Source: Corallium rubrum
Taxonomy: Eukaryota; Cnidaria; Anthozoa; Scleralcyonacea; Coralliidae
Direction of reading: 5' to 3'
Assembly (NCBI GenBank): GCA_964035015.1
Contig: OZ036002.1
Location: forward strand, 16,360,381 to 16,424,380
DNA: 64,000 nucleotides
The position numbers and the translations under genes were made by a program. Numbering within the stretch: the first letter of the stretch is position 1; each line of letters opens with the position of its first letter. Below are positions 10,353 through 22,747 of the stretch, piece after piece. The notes beneath the pieces are model-generated. The model was not told where the DNA came from and made no database searches. It saw nothing but the letters and a program-made list of their open reading frames with translations.

Positions 10353-12770
10353 TTAGCACGACAATGGTGTAATTTCATTGGTCCATGTACACAAAAGGAA
10401 CGGAATGTGTCGCTCTGTTGAGCAGACGTTAGTGGGGAGGGAGACTGGAGTCCAAATGGATTGCTTGCGATAGCGAATCTTGTTGGGATGAAAGTTACCA
10501 CAAGTGGAGCCAGAAAGGAATTCATAGATGAGGGAAGGAGAAGCGTTGTCTTGAGCAGCAAAGCGGACAGATTGGAGTAACTCGGCTTTGGCAATGTGGG
10601 AAACAAATGTGTCAGAAGAGGATAGCATCTTCAAAGCTTGAACGATGACTTGAACATCAACTTCAGCGAGTGGGTCGTGAAAAGCAAGGCCACCAACATT
10701 TCTGGAGGCGAAGATAAAGTGGGATGTGGCTCGGAGCGGTAAGTTGCATGCGGAGCGAACTACTTCAATCAACTTCTTCCGATAATTGACGAGAGGGCGT
10801 TTGAGGGGGTTGCCAGCACGGAGAACGTATGTAAGACAAGGTTGAAGGAAGGTTCGTATAGCATCAAGCTTCTGCCATGGCGCTAGCAGGGAGGAATTGA
10901 TCTTATCAAGGTCGTTGCAAAGGTGATCAACGAGAGTGTGAAGATCAGAGACATCTCGGATAACACCAATAGGAATGCCAAGATAACGATAATGTTCGTG
11001 TTGGAGGAGAGCAGGGATGGTTCTGCCTTGGACGAGGTAATCGATGGCAGCAACATTCGACTTGGTGAGAGTCCACGAGGCACATTTGTCTGGACGGAAT
11101 TCAAGGCCAAGACGCTGGAAGGAGCTGCCAGCATCGAGGAGATGTTGGAGATCATCAGACTTTCGAGAGATGATGACGAGATCGTCAGCGTAATCCAGAA
11201 CAGAGATTGGGGCACCATGATGTTTAACTGGGCCAGATCGCAGAGATTCAGCTTTCGCAGTGACGGAACGGAGGATTAGCTCGATGGATAGATTGAAGAG
11301 GATGGGAGATAGAGAGCAACCTTGTTTAACGCCAGCCAAAATGGAGATAGGAGGAGTGGTTCCAGCTGGAGTACGGACTTCAGTGGAAGCATTGGTGTAC
11401 ACATTGACAATAAGATCAATGATGGATTGAGGAATACCGATGTGAGATGACATCATGGGGAACACTACCAAACGCATTGCGGACGTCCAACCAGGAAATG
11501 CAAAGATTTCTATTGAGACGTTGAGCATCGGCGACCAAAAATTGGAGCATGAAAGTGTTTTCATAGCAGCCTTCGGAAGGACGGGCACTCTTCTGGGGAG
11601 GAGACATGAGATCATTGGATATGGAGTAAGACACCAAACGATTAGCCAAAATGCTCATGAGGAGTTTGTAGATGCAGCTCATCAGGGCAATGGGACGAAA
11701 GTTGGACACGTCATCGGAGGAACCTTTCTTGTGAATGAGGACTCTGGTAGAAGTTTTCCAGGAGGCAGGCACATCGCATTCGGATAAACATCTGGCAAAG
11801 ATGAGTGAAAGGATTTCCTCTTTGGGATCAACAGCTTTAAGGTAGCGATATTCGACTTTGTCAGAACCAGGGGCGGAGTTGGATAGACAACGGAGTTTCT
11901 TAGTAATTTCTGCTGGAGTAGGGATAGCTGTAAGACTGTCATCAGTGGGGCCAGTTGGGACAAACTCTTCAAGCTTCTGTTTGATGAGTTCAGGATTGCA
12001 ATCTTTATTGTCGAAGACTTTAGTAAAGAAGGCGTTTGCTTCATCGGCTGTGCCAGTAAATGAAGGCGAGTTGTTGGTAAGAACCTGTCGAGCAGCACGC
12101 TTCTTAGAAGTTCTGTAGAGACTTTGGATCCTACGAGCGAGAATCGGATTGAACTCAAGGTGACGACGGTTGTTGGAAGGAGCACGGGCGGCTGGACGAT
12201 CAGGACGACGAGGAGTGGGTCTGGATCTTTTGAAGGTTAAGACACTGGTTTTGAGGACATCGTCCGCAAAGTCAGAGCATTTAGAAGAGAAATCTTGCCA
12301 GGAGGAGTCCGCTGAGAAGACGGGAGACCATCTGTTCTGAAAGTCAACTACACCAGGATTTAAATTGCTAGGGAGGTGAATGGGAAACGAACCATTCCTA
12401 GGAATAACATGGGGTCAACAATGATGGTGAGCTTAGGATCAGTCAAAGGTGAAGCAGGAGGTATAAGCTGGGTCACTGGCGGCAATGGGATGAGATCCGG
12501 AGAAACAGGTGGCAACGTTTCAGTAGAAGCTTGATGTTGCTGGGAAAATTGGGAGTTGGGTGGAAGGGGAGATAATGGAGAAGGGACAATGAAGGCACTG
12601 TCATCGTTGAAAAAGGCAAGCGTGGACGGCGATGGCGAGTCTGGATCACTAGGCGGACTAGAGGGTCCTTCTTCGACATGGTTAGTCGGACGAAGTCTAG
12701 TCGAGCGGCGAAGAGCAGGTGGCGGAGACGAGTCACAGTGAAATTGGGAGAGAGTGACTTCGGCTGGTTG
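10353..12770 (-). pseudogene. R2/NeSL-type retrotransposon ORF, N-terminal and reverse transcriptase part
   Basis: Read leftward: a Ser/Pro-rich N-terminus (12,760-12,380), a linker with RRHLEFNPILARRIQSLYRT (about 12,120), then RT motifs APGSDKVEYRYLK, PASWKTSTRVLIHKKG, NFRPIALMSCIYKL (11,800-11,650), SWLDVRNAFGSVPH, GVKQGCSLSPILFN and the catalytic VLDYADDLVI (about 11,200), then YRYLGIPIG and the thumb to 10,353. At least three frameshifts break it. RLE-type elements such as R2 carry this order, with the endonuclease following, here found at 7611-8400. Loss of frame plus the displaced C-terminus make this copy inactive. Confidence 0.85.
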
Positions 12771-12777
12771 TTGAACT

Positions 12778-12960
12778 GAACTGCACTGCACTGCACTGCA
12801 CTGCACTGCACTGCACTGCACTGCACTGCACTGCACTGCACTGCACTGCACTGCACTGCACTGCACTGCACTGCACTGCACTGCACTGCACTGCACTGCA
12901 CTGCACTGCACTGCACTGCACTGCACTGCACTACACTACACTACACTACACTACACTACA
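12778..12960. repeat. (ACTGC)n / (ACTAC)n microsatellite
   Basis: About 31 pentamers of ACTGC pass into five ACTAC units at the right end. It touches the 5' end of the R2-like ORF. The long frames through it (QCSAV repeats) are artefacts of the repeat. Confidence 0.95.
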
Positions 12961-13445
12961 GATTCAACATCCGAAAATCAGCGAAAAGAAATTTCAATTA
13001 ATTTTTTTTTCCATCCTTCTACATTCTACATCATTCTATTTCCATCATCTATCTTCTTTGATACATGTATCAAGCGAAAAATGTAATTTGCCTTGAGTTG
13101 ACCTTTAACTCGAGAGAGCAAGATGAAGAACTTTTGAAACAAATGGCGTTTTAGATCATGAAGACTACTGAATGATGCCTTCTCATATTTATTTGTCAAC
13201 AACGAAAAAAGTGAGAAACCGCGAACGAGAGGAACAATCTGAAAAGAGTAGACTGAAGTTGCAGTGTTTGTGCATGGTGACAAAAGTTGAAGAAAGTTTA
13301 ACGGTAGGAGATTCGTATTTACCAGTTTAGCTGAATTAAAATGGAAGAAACCTTGAAAATGAAAATCAATATAAATAATATCTTGTCTAGGGTTGTCTTT
13401 GGACGCCAGGACGTTGGCATTGTCTTTTCTTGGCCACTATGTAAA
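12961..13445. other. No recognisable gene
   Basis: AT-rich, no convincing exon. An 85-codon minus-strand frame at 13,283-13,026 resembles nothing I know. Confidence 0.4.
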
Positions 13446-13543
13446 ATTTCAAATCCGAGTTAGTGTTCTAGACGTGGTTTCTAAATCCTAACGGCACATG
13501 GGATTTGGCAACCAAGTCTAGAACACTAACGAGGATTTGAAAT
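13446..13543. repeat. 98-bp hairpin with 43-bp arms
   Basis: ATTTCAAATCC(G/T)...GTTAGTGTTCTAGAC on the left pairs with GTCTAGAACACTAAC...GGATTTGAAAT on the right around a 12-base loop. It could be a small palindromic MITE or a miRNA-type precursor; the sequence alone does not decide. Confidence 0.6.
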
Positions 13544-13842
13544 AGCTTCTCACACATCATTAGATATTCATTGCAATGAGGGCACTCACAACGGACTAGT
13601 CGTCAAGCGCTTGCAGAGACAAGGGGAAATTTTGTTTTAAATCAGCCAGGAGTTCTGGTTCGCAAGACGTTGGATTTATTGGATAACATACATTAGATTA
13701 TGTTGAATAGCAGGATCAATTTAGCCAGGACTGATATTGAGCAGAGAAAATATAGATGACAATTGGAATAATGTAGAACTTTACAAACTAAAGAAGACAG
13801 AAAATGTTAATGGTCGATACCGGAGAAAACAAACATAACATT

Positions 13843-13959
13843 ATGAAAGGTAGATGGATGTTTAAACTTCATTACTTCAATCAGTCTGCAAGCAACATCA
13901 CTGTTTTAGTGCTTTTCGTATGTTTCTGTCTGTCGTCGAATAACGTAAATTGCACCAAC
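13843..13959 (+). CDS. Possible first coding exon with signal peptide
   Basis: ATG at 13,843 (a second in-frame ATG at 13,858) opens 39 codons ending ...NNVNCTN directly before the strong donor GTAAGT at 13,960. The middle, VLVLFVCFCLSS, is a signal-peptide-like hydrophobic core followed by a polar, cleavage-like segment. I find no downstream exon of the same gene, so the product is unknown and the exon may be fortuitous. Confidence 0.3.
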
Positions 13960-14084
13960 GTAAGTTTGGTTTCTTGTTAGTCTATTTTACTTGTAATATA
14001 TGTATCGCATGTAGTCGCTTATATTGTGAAGCGCTTAGGTAAGAAAAATCTGTTTTATTTGGAACTGGTTTCTATAGCGACAGA

Positions 14085-14195
14085 AAATTGTATTGGGAAA
14101 TGATTTCTAAATACAGCGTACTGTATTTAGAAATGTTTTCTAAATACAGTTTACTGTATTTAGAAAACATTTTTAAATACAGTATTGAAATTTTA
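14085..14195. repeat. Cluster of short AT palindromes
   Basis: Three or four overlapping copies of CTAAATACAGNNNACTGTATTTAG-type dyads. Each copy can form a stem of about 11 bp. Confidence 0.6.
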
Positions 14196-14199
14196 AATT

Positions 14200-15295
14200 A
14201 ACATATGTATTGTTCTCGTACTCGAATTAATTGGTCTCTGGTTTAGACTGGGTTTCTAGGTAAGTACATGTGACAACAAGCAACCGGATTGGCCGAAATG
14301 CTATGAATATCTAGTGATGTGTGAGAATTATATCTATTGATGATCTATTTTTGAAAAGTGTTATTACTTTGCAAATCTTTTCTTCTTGGAACGGTTTCTG
14401 TCATTGATCAGTTTATACAAGGTAAGAAATACTTTCAAAACTGTGACGTTGTTTACCTTATATACTATATACAAAATCTATAATTACTTGATCGGAAACA
14501 AATTTAATATCTTAAAGCCAACCTCGTACTTCGCTACTTATAGCAGTACTAGAAATGTTCAGCTTATATAGTTCGCTAGAAGTTGGGTCTTCAACTGTGT
14601 CCTGTTTCAAAGCTCTTATTCTTTTATGTACAGTATTATAGTGAGAAGTGTGTTTTGACCAACTTCGAGTTAGCCGCTAGGTGTTTAATTAATATTAGAT
14701 CAAACACAACTTTCGAGTATTTCAAGATCAAACAAATCAGGAAATAAATCAGTTGTCAAATAAATCAGTATTTTAAGATAAGTTTGAGGTAATCAAACCT
14801 TCGTCTCGCTTATGATTTTCCTATGTGTTTGGTTTATAAATTATTGATTTGGAGAAGTATATATCACAGTGCCCTGTATTTACACTATATACATGTATAT
14901 CAGAAATTTATGCTGACAAAATATCTTGGCTGTTTGAATAACCTAATATAAAATTTTATCCACTGAATACGTGTAGTTAAGTATGTGATAGTGCTGTTCA
15001 GCGGATGAAAGTTAAATTGGGTTGTTGAAAGCACCACTAGAGTGGTTCTCTAGCTAGGATTTATCCACCAGATATGCTATCCAGGCTTTGTACAAAAATC
15101 TGAATTTTGGGGCATGTTTATAATGCTAGTATATGCTATGCCATATATTAATCTATGGAAACAGCCTCTAAAGATGTATATATAGTATGTGCCATGTTCA
15201 AATTAGCAACACATGTATAAAATGATTTGAAATAACTGATTTTTAGTGCAAAGTTTCTTAGAAACGTTGCAGTATTGTGATGAGGGGCGAAAATT
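14200..15295. other. AT-rich interval, no gene seen
   Basis: Nothing recognisable on either strand; several short frames without domain similarity. Confidence 0.4.
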
Positions 15296-15299
15296 CACA

Positions 15300-15464
15300 C
15301 GATAGATAGATAGGTAGGTAGGTAGATAGGTAGGTAGGTGGGTAGGTGGGTAGGTGGGTAGGTGGGTAGGTGGGTAGGTGGGTAGGTGGGTAGGTGCGTA
15401 GGTGGGTAGGTGGGTAGGTGGGTAGGTGGGTAGGTGGGTAGATGGGTAGATGGGTAGATAGATA
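15300..15464. repeat. GGTA/GGTG/GATA tetranucleotide array
   Basis: Alternating GGTGGGTA octamers flanked by GATA and GGTA units. Not a telomere repeat. Confidence 0.95.
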
Positions 15465-15479
15465 GTGTAAACTTTCCGG

Positions 15480-16320
15480 GGGATAAACTTACCAGGTTTA
15501 ACGACATACATACATGTCGTAGTTGAACTAAAACCAGTGAAAATGTGAAACACCAGTATCATCTTTTATATACGGCAAATACCTATGCCGCTTAAAGCTC
15601 GTCAGTCTTAAAGAGCGATAACAGACAGGTTTGTACCTTATCTATGGGTATTTCTTGAAAGACGTGTAAAATCCTGGTAATATCTTAATGTATCGAGAAT
15701 GAAAGAAGTTTTCCCCTGGAATATATTACAATAGCACTGCGCACGCGCGGTTTTGTTTGCGACTGGCGAATGCAACAATGGCGGAGAAATACGAGGAGCG
15801 AATGGAGCGGTCAATTTTCTTCTCGAAACAACGACTATCTAGGCTTGGCTGCATGGCTAATGGTCTGGACGAAAGTATTTATAGTCTGCCTAGCGGACGG
15901 TGCGAATAAATGTTAAAAGCTTTATATTCAACTTTAATATGTCTGGCATGTTGACGATGTTGTGTAGTCAGTTTGTAGAGTGTTGTTGGTTCGTGTCAGT
16001 TATATTTTACACAAGTGGTGCTCGAGCAGTTTTGCACGTCAGCTCAATAACAAATTATGTATACTGGAGATTGTAGACTTCGCATTTTGATTTGGCGTTC
16101 AATAAACAACTATACGAAGAACCCTGGCCATATATTAAACATGAAGTTTACATGTATCTGTACCTGCGTGAAGTTAGCGCGTGATTGGGCAGACGATTCG
16201 CAAGGGTACATAACTTGAAGCTAGCAACATAATCATCAGACGATCGTAATTTGTAAAGGCAACAAAACCTTTTATATCACTACATCCACTTCGCCGATTT
16301 TAGTCAATTTTGATCTGGAT
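15480..16320. other. Mostly non-coding; GC-rich ATGGCGG start context at 15,776
   Basis: A CpG-containing stretch (GCGCACGCGCGG, 15,738-15,749) precedes CAACAATGGCGGAG, which resembles the YY1-type initiator of housekeeping genes. The frame is only 43 codons (ending 15,909) with no strong donor. Possibly a promoter remnant; not called as a gene. Confidence 0.25.
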
Positions 16321-16568
16321 CGACCACAGGGAGCCCAACTCTGACGCCTGTGGTGGTCCTTCCTCTTATTTTGTTTTATTATATTAAGCTTCTGACTGAA
16401 AACCAAGGCCACTGAACAGTTGTGTAAGCTGGGATAGTGGCGCTTCTCTAAACAGTTGGTAATATATGCATGATATATATGCAAATTGCATCGCGTAGTA
16501 ATTTGAAACTCGAAACAGCTGTGGGCTCCTGTGCCACGTGAGTGGTGTGTGACGCTCACTGAAAGCTA

Positions 16569-16842
16569 CAATCCGAGAATAATTCATTGGGACACTAAAG
16601 CATCAATTAGCTTCCTTCTTGCTTATTGCACTATCGTGGGATAAATAACGTTGCTTTACCCCTCCCCATCCCCCACCAATCAATGTTGATTTCCAGGTGA
16701 CACTTCTGAGTCCTAACAAACAAAAATTCGGTCGCAACCTTGGTCGGAGGGGGAAGGGGGAGGGCACATTTTAAAGATAAATCGCGTGCGCACAGAAGTT
16801 TCTTGACATACGCTGTGTCCCAATGTAATTATTCCACGATTG
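16569..16842. repeat. 0.27-kb module, copy 1 (inner TIR unit)
   Basis: Bounded by CAATCCGAGAATAATTCATT and its imperfect inverse AATTATTCCACGATTG, with GGGACAC/GTGTCCC just inside. Further copies lie at 18,759-19,031, 19,989-20,262 and 21,220-21,493, nearly identical to each other. It starts and ends the array. Confidence 0.85.
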
Positions 16843-19800
16843 TCTGAAAATATTCAATATCAATGAATTGAAATTACGCACTGTACAAATAATAAATAAC
16901 GGATAAAAAGCAAACGGTGGAACTAAAAAAATTAAACGGCAGAATTATCAACGAATAACTTCAACATTTCAATGAACGAGTTTTCGCTGTTGCGAAGACC
17001 GCAACAGTTGATCAAACGATCGTACGTCTACCGAACCGAATTGACTGTGTGATTAAAAGGGAGTGGAACAAAATGCTAAACCCACACTCATAGGTTGTTC
17101 TGGTTCACTTTTACTATCCGTGTCCACGTCCGTTGTTCTAAATAAGCACAAAACAGTAGAAACTTGTGTTCTATTTGCCCCGCGTATTAAATGTCAACCT
17201 GACAAAACAAAGGTAAAGACTGCATTTATAATTAGCTGTGCTATTATAATGGCTCATGCACAGTACTCCATGCCTTTACTGCGTCTTTCTCGCATAAACG
17301 CTTTCTAAATAACAACTGTCTCTATCAGGCTTATAATACAGATAAAGTGCTATATGCTGGTAACAATGAGGTAGCAAAATATCTAACTTAAACCGTATTT
17401 TTAACAGTACTCCATCTACGGCATAAATAATATTATAATTAGATTGTTTTTTAAATTATTACCACGATTTTGGTGGAGTACTGTTATTTATATGAGTAAA
17501 ACAGTCTGTACAACAATAATTATGCGCTTACAGGGAAGATTAAGTTAATATCTATCACTTCAACAAAAAACTGTGTAAAGAAGACTCAGTTCTTTCGAAT
17601 ATAGACCTATTTTAGTGGAGTACTGTGGTGGAGTACTGTGCCGGTCAACCGATACGAATCGGAAACAATCGGAAAATTATTTCACTGATGCTAATAGTCA
17701 TCCCATAGTCGTTAATAGTAAACCTGACCTTCATTGAGTGTGTAATCAATGAAAATGTGACCCTGGTATTAATATTTATGACTTGCGTATATTTCAGAAA
17801 GTCTGAAAATATTCAATATCAATGAATTGAAATTACGCACTGTACAAATAATAAATAACGGATAAAAAGCAAACGGTGGAACTAAAAAAATTAAACGGCA
17901 GAATTATCAACGAATAACTTCAACATTTCAATGAACGAGTTTTCGCTGTTGCGAAGACCGCAACAGTTGATCAAACGATCGTACGTCTACCGAACCGAAT
18001 TGACTGTGTGATTAAAAAGGAGTGGAACAAAATGCTAAACCCACACTCATAGGTTGTTCTGGTTGACTTTTACTATCCGTGTCCACGTCCGTTGTTCTAA
18101 ATAAGCACAAAACAGTAGAAACTTGTGTTCTATTTGCCCCGCGTATTAAATGTCAACCTGACAAAACAAAGGTAAAGACTGCATTTATAATTAGCTGTGC
18201 TATTATAATGGCTCATGCACAGTACTCCATGCCTTTACTGCGTCTTTCTCGCATAAACGCTTTCTAAATAACAACTGTCTCTATCAGGCTTATAATACAG
18301 ATAAAGTGCTATATGCTGGTAACAATGAGGTGGCAAAATATCTAACTTAAACCGTATTTTTAACAGTACTCCATCTACGGCATAAATAATATTATAATTA
18401 GATTGTTTTTTAAATTATTACCACGATTTTGGTGGAGTACTGTTATTTATATGAGTAAAACAGTCTGTACAACAATAATTATGCGCTTACAGGGAAGATT
18501 AAGTTAATATCTATCACTTCAACAAAAAAACTGTGTAAAGAAGACTCAGTTCTTTCGAATATAGACCTATTTTAGTGGAGTACTGTGGTGGAGTACTGTG
18601 CCGGTCAACCGATACGAATCGGAAACAATCGGAAAATTATTTCACTGATGCTAATAGTCATCCCATAGTCGTTAATAGTAAACCTGACCTTCATTGAGTG
18701 TGTAATCAATGAAAATGTGACCCTGGTATTAATATTTATGACTTGCGTATATTTCAGACAATCCGAGAATAATTCATTGGGACACTAAAGCATCAATTAG
18801 CTTCCTTCTTGCTTATTGCACTATCGTGGGATAAATAACGTTGCTTTACCCCTCCCCATCCCCCACCAATCAATGTTGATTTCCAGGTGACACTTCTGAG
18901 TCCTAACAAACAAAAATTTGGTCGCAACCTTGGTCGGAGGGGGAAGGGGAGGGCACATTTTAAAGATAAATCGCGTGCGCACAGAAGTTTCTTGACATAC
19001 GCTGTGTCCCAATGTAATTATTCCACGATTGTCTGAAAATATTCAATATCAATGAATTAAAATTACGCACTGTACAAATAATAAATAACGGATAAAAAGC
19101 AAACGGTGGAACTAAAAAAATTAAACGGCAGAATTATCAACGAATAACTTCAACATTTCAATGAACGAGTTTTCGCTGTTGCGAAGACCGCAACAGTTGA
19201 TCAAACGATCGTACGTCTACCGAACCGAATTGACTGTGTGATTAAAAAGGAGTGGAACAAAATGCTAAACCCACACTCATAGGTTGTTCTGGTTGACTTT
19301 TACTATCCGTGTCCACGTCCGTTGTTCTAAATAAGCACAAAACAGTAGAAACTTGTGTTCTATTTGCCCCGCGTATTAAATGTCAACCTGACAAAACAAA
19401 GGTAAAGACTGCATTTATAATTAGCTGTGCTATTATAATGGCTCATGCACAGTACTCCATGCCTTTACTGCGTCTTTCTCGCATAAACGCTTTCTAAATA
19501 ACAACTGTCTCTATCAGGCTTATAATACAGATAAAGTGCTATATGCTGGTAACAATGAGGTAGCAAAATATCTAACTTAAACCGTATTTTTAACAGTACT
19601 CCATCTACGGCATAAATAATATTATAATTAGATTGTTTTTTAAATTATTACCACGATTTTGGTGGAGTACTGTTATTTATATGAGTAAAACAGTCTGTAC
19701 AACAATAATTATGCGCTTACAGGGAAGATTAAGTTAATATCTATCACTTCAACAAAAAAACTGTGTAAAGAAGACTCAGTTCTTTCGAATATAGACCTAT

Positions 19801-21219
19801 TTTAGTGGAGTACTGTGGTGGAGTACTGTGCCGGTCAACCGATACGAATCGGAAACAATCGGAAAATTATTTCACTGATGCTAATAGTCATCCCATAGTC
19901 GTTAATAGTAAACCTGACCTTCATTGAGTGTGTAATCAATGAAAATGTGACCCTGGTATTAATATTTATGACTTGCGTATATTTCAGACAATCCGAGAAT
20001 AATTCATTGGGACACTAAAGCATCAATTAGCTTCCTTCTTGCTTATTGCACTATCGTGGGATAAATAACGTTGCTTTACCCCTCCCCATCCCCCACCAAT
20101 CAATGTTGATTTCCAGGTGACACTTCTGAGTCCTAACAAACAAAAATTCGGTCGCAACCTTGGTCGGAGGGGGAAGGGGGAGGGCACATTTTAAAGATAA
20201 ATCGCGTGCGCACAGAAGTTTCTTGACATACGCTGTGTCCCAATGTAATTATTCCACGATTGTCTGAAAATATTCAATATCAATGAATTGAAATTACGCA
20301 CTGTACAAATAATAAATAACGGATAAAAAGCAAACGGTGGAACTAAAAAAATTAAACGGCAGAATTATCAACGAATAACTTCAACATTTCAATGAACGAG
20401 TTTTCGCTGTTGCGAAGACCGCAACAGTTGATCAAACGATCGTACGTCTACCGAACCGAATTGACTGTGTGATTAAAAAGGAGTGGAACAAGATGCTAAA
20501 CCCACACTCATAGGTTGTTCTGGTTGACTTTTACTATCCGTGTCCACGTCCGTTGTTCTAAATAAGCACAAAACAGTAGAAACTTGTGTTCTATTTGCCC
20601 CGCGTATTAAATGTCAACCTGACAAAACAAAGGTAAAGACTGCATTTATAATTAGCTGTGCTATTATAATGGCTCATGCACAGTACTCCATGCCTTTACT
20701 GCGTCTTTCTCGCATAAACGCTTTCTAAATAACAACTGTCTCTATCAGGCTTATAATACAGATAAAGTGCTATATGCTGGTAACAATGAGGTAGCAAAAT
20801 ATCTAACTTAAACCGTATTTTTAACAGTACTCCATCTACGGCATAAATAATATTATAATTAGATTGTTTTTTAAATTATTACCACGATTTTGGTGGAGTA
20901 CTGTTATTTATATGAGTAAAACAGTCTGTACAACAATAATTATGCGCTTACAGGGAAGATTAAGTTAATATCTATCACTTCAACAAAAAAACTGTGTAAA
21001 GAAGACTCAGTTCTTTCGAATATAGACCTATTTTAGTGGAGTACTGTGGTGGAGTACTGTGCCGGTCAACCGATACGAATCGGAAACAATCGGAAAATTA
21101 TTTCACTGATGCTAATAGTCATCCCATAGTCGTTAATAGTAAACCTGACCTTCATTGAGTGTGTAATCAATGAAAATGTGACCCTGGTATTAATATTTAT
21201 GACTTGCGTATATTTCAGA
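16843..21219 (+). repeat. Four near-identical 0.95-kb modules
   Basis: Copies at about 16,843-17,798, 17,802-18,757, 19,032-19,987 and 20,263-21,218 differ by only a few substitutions. Copies 1 and 2 abut without the 0.27-kb module between them. Each begins CTGAAAATATTC and ends ATATTTCAG. Each holds five copies of AGTACTCC or its inverse GGAGTACT, two of them forming a head-to-head pair about 80 bp apart. A 62-codon frame (SVVLNKHKTVET...) is kept in all four, but near-identity of the copies alone explains that. Confidence 0.9.
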
Positions 21220-21799
21220 CAATCCGAGAATAATTCATTGGGACACTAAAGCATCAATTAGCTTCCTTCTTGCTTATTGCACTATCGTGGGATAAATAAC
21301 GTTGCTTTACCCCTCCCCATCCCCCACCAATCAATGTTGATTTCCAGGTGACACTTCTGAGTCCTAACAAACAAAAATTCGGTCGCAACCTTGGTCGGAG
21401 GGGGAAGGGGGAGGGCACATTTTAAAGATAAATCGCGTGCGCACAGAAGTTTCTTGACATACGCTGTGTCCCAATGTAATTATTCCACGATTGTAGACAC
21501 ACCGCAGGTGTTCTGCCAACATCAATTTGTTCGAGCTCAAATTACTAGGACACAGAGCGCCGCACTGTTTAGTCGTCTCAGCTTTCAGTGAGCGTCATGC
21601 GCCATTCACGTGGCACAGAAGCCCACAGCTGTTTCGAGTTTCAAATTACCGCGCGCTGCAATTTGCATATATATGCATATATTATCAACTGTTACGGCCT
21701 CGGGCTCAATATAATAAAACAAAAAAAAGAGGAAGGACCATCACAGGCGTCAGAGTTGGGCTCCCTGTGGATCAACTGGGCGTCACACGATACATATTA

Positions 21800-22747
21800 G
21801 TATCGGAATTCTTGTGATGCGCCAAGCTTTTTATGCAAAAATTTCGAGGAGTTCAAAAAGAACTTGTTATTGAACAGACCGGAAAACAATAGCGAAGGGC
21901 ACAAAGTATTCATGTTTGTCAGAGTTCATAATTTATTTTTATGCGTTCTTGACAAGAGAAAATTACTCTTTAAGACTCCCTCGAGATTCTATTTTGGGTT
22001 GTTTGTCTGAGTTTCGGCTTGTATTAAGTTAACTTGGGCTTTGCTTTAGAAAATGGGCTGGCAGGCTACGGGGCTAGCAGCTCTGTCCATATACGTGGCA
22101 AAAATTGTTATTATCTTTGACTAATGACTAGAAACTTTCCACTATCCTTGGGATCTAGTTTTTGTTTGTCTGTGTCCTTTTCACACATTTTCATGCATTG
22201 CTTCTTAAGTCTATATCTCTCTGTGCTTAATAGCGGTAGTCCCATGCACGCATTGCGTACCTATTTTTTTAATATTGATTTTGCATGTTCGTTCGGTGTA
22301 TACATGACTACAGATGAACTACAGATGACGAACAGATGAATTAATTTTTTGGTGTGTTTTCTGTGAGTTATTAATACAACAAAAAACAGAAATTGTGGGG
22401 AGGGGGGGGGGGGGGGGGGGTACAAAAATGCATATAAAGTGTGCAGTGGGTTGTTGCGTTCATATATTTCTAGTTGAATCGATAACTATGGTTGTATGAG
22501 AGTATAAATATGCGACATATCCTCTAAGAATTACTCCTGATAAACGTTGGTGCGTGAACAATAACTTTTTAAGCTACTTTTAAAAAGTTTTAGGTCGAAG
22601 TATTGTGTTAAACTCATAAAGATGCGCATCGTCAAGTCGCCATGCAGTTATAACCGCTGTTAAACGAAGTGCGCATGTGCTATCCGCTGAAGTGAATTTC
22701 ATTTACTCTAATCTAAATAAGTTTCGTTTTCCTTATATTTCTTTCAG
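21800..22747. other. Non-coding; presumed MDN1 intron
   Basis: No exon recognised. Contains a run of about 18 G near 22,402-22,421. The right end is a good 3' splice site (TTATATTTCTTTCAG at 22,733-22,747). Confidence 0.5.

Larger units (their letters stand above)
16324..21770. mobile_element. 5.4-kb TIR element filled with tandem modules
   Basis: Outer inverted repeats of about 240-270 bp (roughly 75-80% alike) lie at 16,324-16,566 and 21,497-21,770, both starting CCACAGGGAGCCCAACTCTGACG. Between them two modules alternate: a 0.27-kb module with its own short TIRs and a 0.95-kb module. No transposase is encoded. I could not identify a target duplication. It is likely a non-autonomous DNA transposon that has captured or amplified satellite-like units. 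Confidence 0.65.

Noticed and set aside
10923-11787. Plus-strand frames over the R2-like RT
   Set aside because: Antisense shadows of the reverse transcriptase.
12733-12931. Long QCSAV-repeat frames
   Set aside because: They only translate the (ACTGC)n microsatellite; no start context or independent support.
15776-15909. Host first exon with ATGGCGG start
   Set aside because: Only 43 codons, no strong donor and no recognisable product; kept as a weak promoter-like note.
17063-20728. Conserved 62-codon protein family (four copies)
   Set aside because: Copies sit in near-identical tandem DNA modules, so frame conservation is not evidence of selection; no domain recognised.
16569-21493. CRISPR-like array
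   Set aside because: Units are 0.27 and 0.95 kb with no unique spacers, and the genome is eukaryotic.
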